Below, in pieces: positions 60,621 through 64,000 of a stretch of DNA of 64,000 bases. Position 1 is the first letter of the stretch. Each line of letters opens with the position of its first letter. The notes under the pieces are model-generated. The model searched no databases. It was not told the origin of the DNA and saw only the letters and a program-made list of their open reading frames with translations. The stretch covers positions 3,286,001-3,350,000 of the forward strand of contig OY782680.1 of assembly GCA_963678085.1 (NCBI GenBank), given 5' to 3'. This DNA comes from Aliishimia sp963678085 (GTDB taxonomy: Bacteria > Pseudomonadota > Alphaproteobacteria > Rhodobacterales > Rhodobacteraceae). A program made the position numbers and the translations under genes.

Positions 60621-61697
60621 TTAGTGTGGGAACGGCCAGAGCCGCAGTTTTTCCTTAGCCAAGCGCCAGAGCTGGGCCAGCCCATGTGGCTCAAGGATCA
60701 AGAATAGAATGATCAGCGCGCCCAAGATAATGAACTGGAAATGCGCCACGATATCGGTTGGCCAGCCGAGCAAATCCACGCCCACAAGTTTTAGCGCAAC
60801 AGGCAAGATCACTAAGAAGGCCGCGCCAGCAAAGCTACCAAAGATCGAGCCAAGCCCGCCAATGATGATCATAAAGAGCACGATAAAGCTCTTCTGGATG
60901 CCGAACGCCTCGCCGACCTCCACCGCGCCCAGATAGACCGCGAAGAACAACGCGCCGGAGATTCCAACAAAGAAAGAGCTGACAGCAAAGGCCGTGAGTT
61001 TGGATTTCAGCGGGTTCACCCCGATGATTTCTGCGGCGATGTCCATATCGCGGATCGCCATCCATTGCCGCCCAACGGAGCCACGTGTGAGATTGCGCGC
61101 CAGCACCGCGCAGCCAAAGGTGAAGACCAAGCAGACCAGATACATGGCCCAAGGCTCTACATTTGCGCCGGTAACAGGGACGCCAAAGACGGTGCGCTCG
61201 GGCGCGTTGATCTGGCCCGAGGCTGAGTAGTTATAAAACCATTCGGCCTTGTTAAAGAGCCAAACAAGAAAGAACTGCGCCGCCAGGGTCGCAACGGCTA
61301 GGTAAAACCCCTTGATGCGCAGGCTGGGCAAACCAAAGGCCGTGCCCACCGCCGCAGTTATACCACCCGCCAGAACGATATGGATCAGGATGGACACATC
61401 GGGAAAAGCGGTCATCAGCTTATAGCACGCATAGGCCCCAACGGCCATGAACCCGCCCGTGCCAAGGCTCACCTGTCCACAATAGCCCGTCAAGATGTTC
61501 AGCCCAATCGCCGCGATCGAGTAGATTAAGAATGGCACCAGGATCGCATTCACCCAATAATCATTCACAAGAAAGGGCAGAACGGCAAAGGCCACCAGCA
61601 GCACCGCATAGTAGCGATAGCGGTCGAATTTGATTGGAAAGGTCTGGCTGTCTTCCCGGTAACTCGTGCTGAAGTCACCAGCTTCGCGATAGAACAT
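60621..61697 (-). CDS. livM: Branched-chain amino acid-type ABC permease (LivM-like)
   Basis: 358 residues with about 9-10 membrane segments. N-terminal soluble stretch MFYREAGDFSTSYRED, then YSIAAIGLNILTGYCGQVSLGTGGFMAVGAYA, the LivM/LivH coupling-loop-like IRDMDIAAEIIGVNPLKSKLTAFAVS, and IIGGLGSIFGSFAGAAFLVILP. It pairs with LivH to form the transmembrane pore. Separated from livH by a plus-strand gene. Confidence 0.93.
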   Translation of the reverse strand: MFYREAGDFSTSYREDSQTFPIKFDRYRYYAVLLVAFAVLPFLVNDYWVNAILVPFLIYSIAAIGLNILTGYCGQVSLGTGGFMAVGAYACYKLMTAFPDVSILIHIVLAGGITAAVGTAFGLPSLRIKGFYLAVATLAAQFFLVWLFNKAEWFYNYSASGQINAPERTVFGVPVTGANVEPWAMYLVCLVFTFGCAVLARNLTRGSVGRQWMAIRDMDIAAEIIGVNPLKSKLTAFAVSSFFVGISGALFFAVYLGAVEVGEAFGIQKSFIVLFMIIIGGLGSIFGSFAGAAFLVILPVALKLVGVDLLGWPTDIVAHFQFIILGALIILFLILEPHGLAQLWRLAKEKLRLWPFPH

Positions 61698-61844
61698 CAG
61701 AGCGTTCCTTCTAGTTTGAATTGAAAGTTTAACCGCTGTTTCACCAATCTAACGGTTTCTTGTGCGGTTTCATAGTTTGACCACATTTCACCGCCAAGCT
61801 GAGCCTTGGGTAAGTGGTGAGTATCCGGGTGGTGAGTACCTGTT

Positions 61845-62168
61845 ATGACGGCAGTTTTGCAGAATCTGCGGCAGCTTGAGGCGGCCAACCGCACGGGTGC
61901 GCTGAGCCCTGCGGAATATGAAGCCGCCAAAGCACGGCTGCTCGCGAGCATTGAAGATGCCCAACTGGTTGCGGAACCAGAACCGGAGACCCCCAAGGTC
62001 AGCCCGATGGACATTGTGCTGTTTATCATCATGGCGCTGGCCGGGCTGTGTCTGTTCACCGCGCTTATGGCTTGGGCCATCGGGGATCTAACGCTGGCAC
62101 TGACGCTTTCCATCACGATCCTGGCGGGCGTGACAATCCATGCCTTCCACAAACTATCCAAGGAATAA
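61845..62168 (+). CDS. Small SHOCT-like membrane protein on the plus strand between livH and livM
   Basis: 107 residues. The N-terminal LRQLEAANRTGALSPAEYEAAKARLLASI resembles the SHOCT pattern (short, C- or N-terminal, K-x-L-L oligomerisation helix). Two membrane helices follow (IVLFIIMALAGLCLFTALMAWAIG, LALTLSITILAGVTIHAF). It opposes the flanking transporter genes and its stop is 3 bases from the livH stop. Function unknown. Confidence 0.7.
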   Translation: MTAVLQNLRQLEAANRTGALSPAEYEAAKARLLASIEDAQLVAEPEPETPKVSPMDIVLFIIMALAGLCLFTALMAWAIGDLTLALTLSITILAGVTIHAFHKLSKE

Positions 62169-62171
62169 GCT

Positions 62172-63203
62172 CTATACGCGTTCAATGATCTTCTCCCCGA
62201 AAAGCCCTTGTGGGCGGAACACCAGAAAGATCAGGGCGAGCACATAAGCAAACCAGTTCTCAGTTGCATTGGTGGTAAAGCCAAATAGAGCCCCGGCGAG
62301 TGCCTGACTGGACATGAAAAACTCAAACAGCTTTTCGCCTACACCAATGATCAGCCCACCGACAATGGCACCTGGGATCGAGGTGAACCCGCCCAGCATC
62401 AGCACCGGCAGCGCTTTGAGGGCAATGAGCGAGAGCGAGAATTGAACCCCGGATTTCGCGCCCCACATAATGCCCGCAATCAGCGCTACAAACCCGGCAA
62501 CAGACCAGACCAGCACCCAGATAAAGTTCAGCGAGACCCCAACGCTCAGCGCCGCTTGGTGATCATCAGCCACGGCGCGCATGGCCCGCCCCTGTTTGGT
62601 ATATTGCGAAAACGCCACCAGCGCGGCCACCAAAAGGATCGCGATAATCGTGGCCGTGATGTCCAGATTATCAATAAAGAACCCATAGCCGAACATGTTA
62701 TAGGTCGCCTCATCAATCGCGAGGTTAATCCCCTGGGGCAGGCAGAGCTCTCCGGCAAGGCACACCTTGAGCGTTTTAATCTCTGAATTCCACATCAGGT
62801 CGGCAAAGCCTTCTAGGAAATAAGCCAGCCCAATCGTCGCCATGAACAAAAGGATTGGCTCTTGCCCGACGAGGTATCGAAAGATCACCTTTTGCACCAG
62901 CCAAGCCAGCGCGATCATGACCACCACGGTAAAGGCGATGGCGATAACCGAATTCACCGACCAGCCGAAATAATGCACATCCGTACCGAAAATCGCGTTG
63001 ATCAAATGCGCGAAGGGCACTTGGCCTTTTTGGATGCCCACCAAGGTCATCGCCGCAAACAGCGCCATAACCCCTTGCGCATAATTGAAAATGCCGCTCG
63101 CCTTGTAAATCAGCACAAAGCCAAGCGCCACCAGCGCATACATCACCCCGGCCATCAGACCATTGAGCGTGACTTCCATCGCGTAAATCAGTTGATCAGG
63201 CAT
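62172..63203 (-). CDS. livH: Branched-chain amino acid-type ABC permease (LivH-like)
   Basis: 343 residues with about 8-9 membrane segments. Start MPDQLIYAMEVTLNGLMAGVMYALVALGFVLIYKASGIFNYAQGVMAL (cited in part) is the LivH hallmark, followed by GRAMRAVADDHQAALSVGVSLNF (coupling helix with ATPase) and GGFTSIPGAIVGGLIIGVGE. It is preceded by only 3 bases after the stop of the small gene at 63207, and its first 24 codons contain the sequence from which that gene's N-terminus derives (see findings). Confidence 0.94.
   Translation of the reverse strand: MPDQLIYAMEVTLNGLMAGVMYALVALGFVLIYKASGIFNYAQGVMALFAAMTLVGIQKGQVPFAHLINAIFGTDVHYFGWSVNSVIAIAFTVVVMIALAWLVQKVIFRYLVGQEPILLFMATIGLAYFLEGFADLMWNSEIKTLKVCLAGELCLPQGINLAIDEATYNMFGYGFFIDNLDITATIIAILLVAALVAFSQYTKQGRAMRAVADDHQAALSVGVSLNFIWVLVWSVAGFVALIAGIMWGAKSGVQFSLSLIALKALPVLMLGGFTSIPGAIVGGLIIGVGEKLFEFFMSSQALAGALFGFTTNATENWFAYVLALIFLVFRPQGLFGEKIIERV
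63105..63191. repeat. 9-bp direct repeat GTAAATCAG in the livH 5' end, 78 bp apart
   Basis: Copies at 63105-63113 and 63183-63191 encode LIY twice (residues 5-7 and 31-33 of LivH). Removal of one copy with the 78 bases between would give exactly the start of the neighbouring chimeric gene (MPDQL-Y then -ASGIFN). Confidence 0.7.
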
Positions 63204-63230
63204 TTCCTATCCCTTACTTTCCGTCTTTTG
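63184..63230. repeat. 47-bp block, copy 1 of a 609-bp tandem unit
   Basis: 63184-63230 and 63793-63839 match at 45 of 47 positions. Each block spans the end of a small gene (encoding QKTESKG), TAGGAA and the first codons MPDQL of the next gene. The two copies are 609 bp apart, the size of the repeat unit. Confidence 0.85.
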
Positions 63231-63812
63231 GGTGAGGCATTGAGCACGCAGATCCTCATCTTCATCCAATGTTCGTATGTTCACTGACAGCCCCAAGGTA
63301 TCGACCCCGCTGCTAACTATTATCCCGCTATACGGCCCATCACACAGATACATAGCGCTATAGCGCTCACCGAAATCGAGCCGTATATGTTCAAAACGAG
63401 GGGCTAAATCCCCAAAAATCCACACAGCCATACGCAGAAGGTTTCCACTCTTGTCCTCAGCCCAGTTAGCCAAAGCTGCATTGCTGAGATGCCCAGTCGC
63501 CGATGGGATCAGTTTACCCCCAAAAATCTGACAAGAGCGGGGTTCACGTTCATTTGGCAAATAGACGGTCACAGCCCCCTGTCGGGTTTCAATGACGGCT
63601 CCGCGAACAATATCGCCATAGAGATTTGGGAGTTGCCCACCAAAGGGGAGCGCTGCATCACCGGCAACATAGTCCAGGCAGTCAAAATAGACATCTCCAA
63701 AATTGTAACGATCCTGACTCGCTTGTCCCTGAGTTGCCACCAAGCACAGCGCCATCACGCCCTTGAGGCAATTGAAAATCCCTGACGCCATGTAATTCAG
63801 TTGATCAGGCAT
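63207..63812 (-). CDS. Chimeric secreted protein: LivH-derived leader fused to a small unknown domain
   Basis: 201 residues. Residues 1-24 (MPDQLNYMASGIFN, CLKGVMALCL) match the start of LivH with residues 7-33 removed, and now look like a signal peptide: polar start, hydrophobic GVMALCLVA, and GQA before SQDRY. The remaining ~165 residues are a Cys-containing beta-rich domain (FDCLDYVAGD, RSCQIFGGK, LCDGPYSG, QCLTQKTESKG) with no family I recognise. A paralogue of its C-terminal half lies directly upstream. Its stop is 3 bases before livH, so they are co-transcribed. Confidence 0.75.
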   Translation of the reverse strand: MPDQLNYMASGIFNCLKGVMALCLVATQGQASQDRYNFGDVYFDCLDYVAGDAALPFGGQLPNLYGDIVRGAVIETRQGAVTVYLPNEREPRSCQIFGGKLIPSATGHLSNAALANWAEDKSGNLLRMAVWIFGDLAPRFEHIRLDFGERYSAMYLCDGPYSGIIVSSGVDTLGLSVNIRTLDEDEDLRAQCLTQKTESKG

Positions 63813-63839
63813 TTCCTATCCCTTGCTTTCCGTCTTTTG
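63793..63839. repeat. 47-bp block, copy 2 of the 609-bp tandem unit
   Basis: Second copy of the block described at 63184-63230: end of the upstream paralogue (QKTESKG and stop), TAGGAA, and the start codons MPDQL of the chimeric gene. Confidence 0.85.
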
Positions 63840-64000
63840 AACACGGCATTCTTGGCGCAGCACCATTTCAACTCTTTTATCCTCGCTGCCTGCCCCAATG
63901 TGTATGGACATTCCAGGATTGAGATCCCAATTGTGAACGGTTACACTAAAATATCGCCCCTCACAAAATTGAATAGCTTCCGCATTTTCACCGAAGTCAT
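63816..64000 (-). CDS. Upstream paralogue of the chimeric gene, partial (cut by the window edge)
   Basis: 60 codons are visible, ending VQKTESKG like its neighbour. The visible part (DFGENAEAIQFCEGRYFSV, then a WDLNPGMSIHIGAG stretch) aligns with the last ~60 residues of the neighbour (DFGERYSAMYLCDGPYS...), sharing DFGE, the Cys-x-Gly and the C...QKTESKG end but with many substitutions. The gene is therefore an older duplicate. Its 5' end is beyond the window, so whether it too has a LivH-type leader is unknown. Confidence 0.7.
   Translation of the reverse strand, partial: DFGENAEAIQFCEGRYFSVTVHNWDLNPGMSIHIGAGSEDKRVEMVLRQECRVQKTESKG

Noticed and set aside
61697..62185. Minus-strand frame of 162 residues opposite the SHOCT-like gene
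   Set aside because: It would keep the operon strand continuous, but its sequence is Ser/Ala-rich low-complexity without a motif, while the plus-strand frame has a clear helix plus two membrane segments.
1..64000. CRISPR arrays, insertion sequences, rRNA genes
   Set aside because: No regular spaced repeats, transposase-like genes with terminal inverted repeats or rRNA-like sequence were seen.

Overview
The window looks like chromosomal DNA from an alphaproteobacterium of the order Rhodobacterales, most likely the Roseobacter group. Evidence: a GcrA cell-cycle regulator, a perfect CtrA-type box, DUF2794, DUF3576 and DUF2937 proteins, a short ProRS, the DUF3576-leuS-lptE-holA block, the proS-lolC-lolD neighbourhood, a liv-type ABC cluster with a PaaK-like ligase, and moderately high GC. 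I found no rRNA, tRNA, CRISPR array, insertion sequence or prophage.

Layout. 1-1768: end of a flagellar operon (fliR end, flhB, a FliJ-like coiled-coil protein). 1872-5220: trpS, a degenerate rhomboid and murJ. 5288-7504: a secreted RTX-type calcium-binding protein. 7647-9376: paaK-paaI. 9494-12525: DUF2794, an NlpC/P60 hydrolase, a leucyl aminopeptidase and a small unknown. 12712-18493: a tightly overlapping minus-strand operon of proS, a frameshifted serine hydrolase, DUF2937, lolC, lolD and an Ldh_2 dehydrogenase. 18613-23709: an NTF2-like protein, a crotonase, and argD-argF with a coupled unknown. 24020-28531: gcrA, a CoA transferase, rhodanese, SseB, UDG-like and lipase-3 genes. 28655-31417: arsR-arsP and nhaA. 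31517-36118: capsule export kpsT-kpsE with kdsA and a phosphohexomutase. 36186-42368: AsmA, rimO, dacB, nadD. 42441-49515: ettA, an AT-rich DUF3800 gene, xthA, an enoyl reductase-like gene, a response regulator, ribA and an L,D-transpeptidase. 49502-55978: yggS, a porin, DUF3576, leuS, lptE, holA. 56037-64000: a PaaK-like ligase and a liv-type ABC transporter, interrupted by two plus-strand genes and preceded by a tandem array of small paralogues.

How genes work together. PaaK makes phenylacetyl-CoA and PaaI probably recycles dead-end thioesters. LolC and LolD are two parts of the lipoprotein-release machine. ArsR probably represses itself and the permease ArsP through two near-identical operators. 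KpsT/KpsE with KdsA and the hexomutase form a capsule supply and export set, with a CtrA box in front. LptE, MurJ and DacB serve the envelope.

Most unusual observations. (1) Just upstream of livH lies a chimeric gene whose first ~25 codons derive from livH itself, with a 78-bp internal deletion apparently between two 9-bp repeats; it sits in a 609-bp tandem array of paralogues that runs off the window. (2) A long hairpin covers the nhaA ribosome-binding site. (3) A rhomboid has lost all of its catalytic positions. (4) A serine hydrolase is split at a G7 tract. (5) A CtrA box precedes the capsule operon. (6) A PaaK-like ligase has a rewritten phosphate-binding loop. All functions are assigned by reading motifs and recalling families; no database search was possible.
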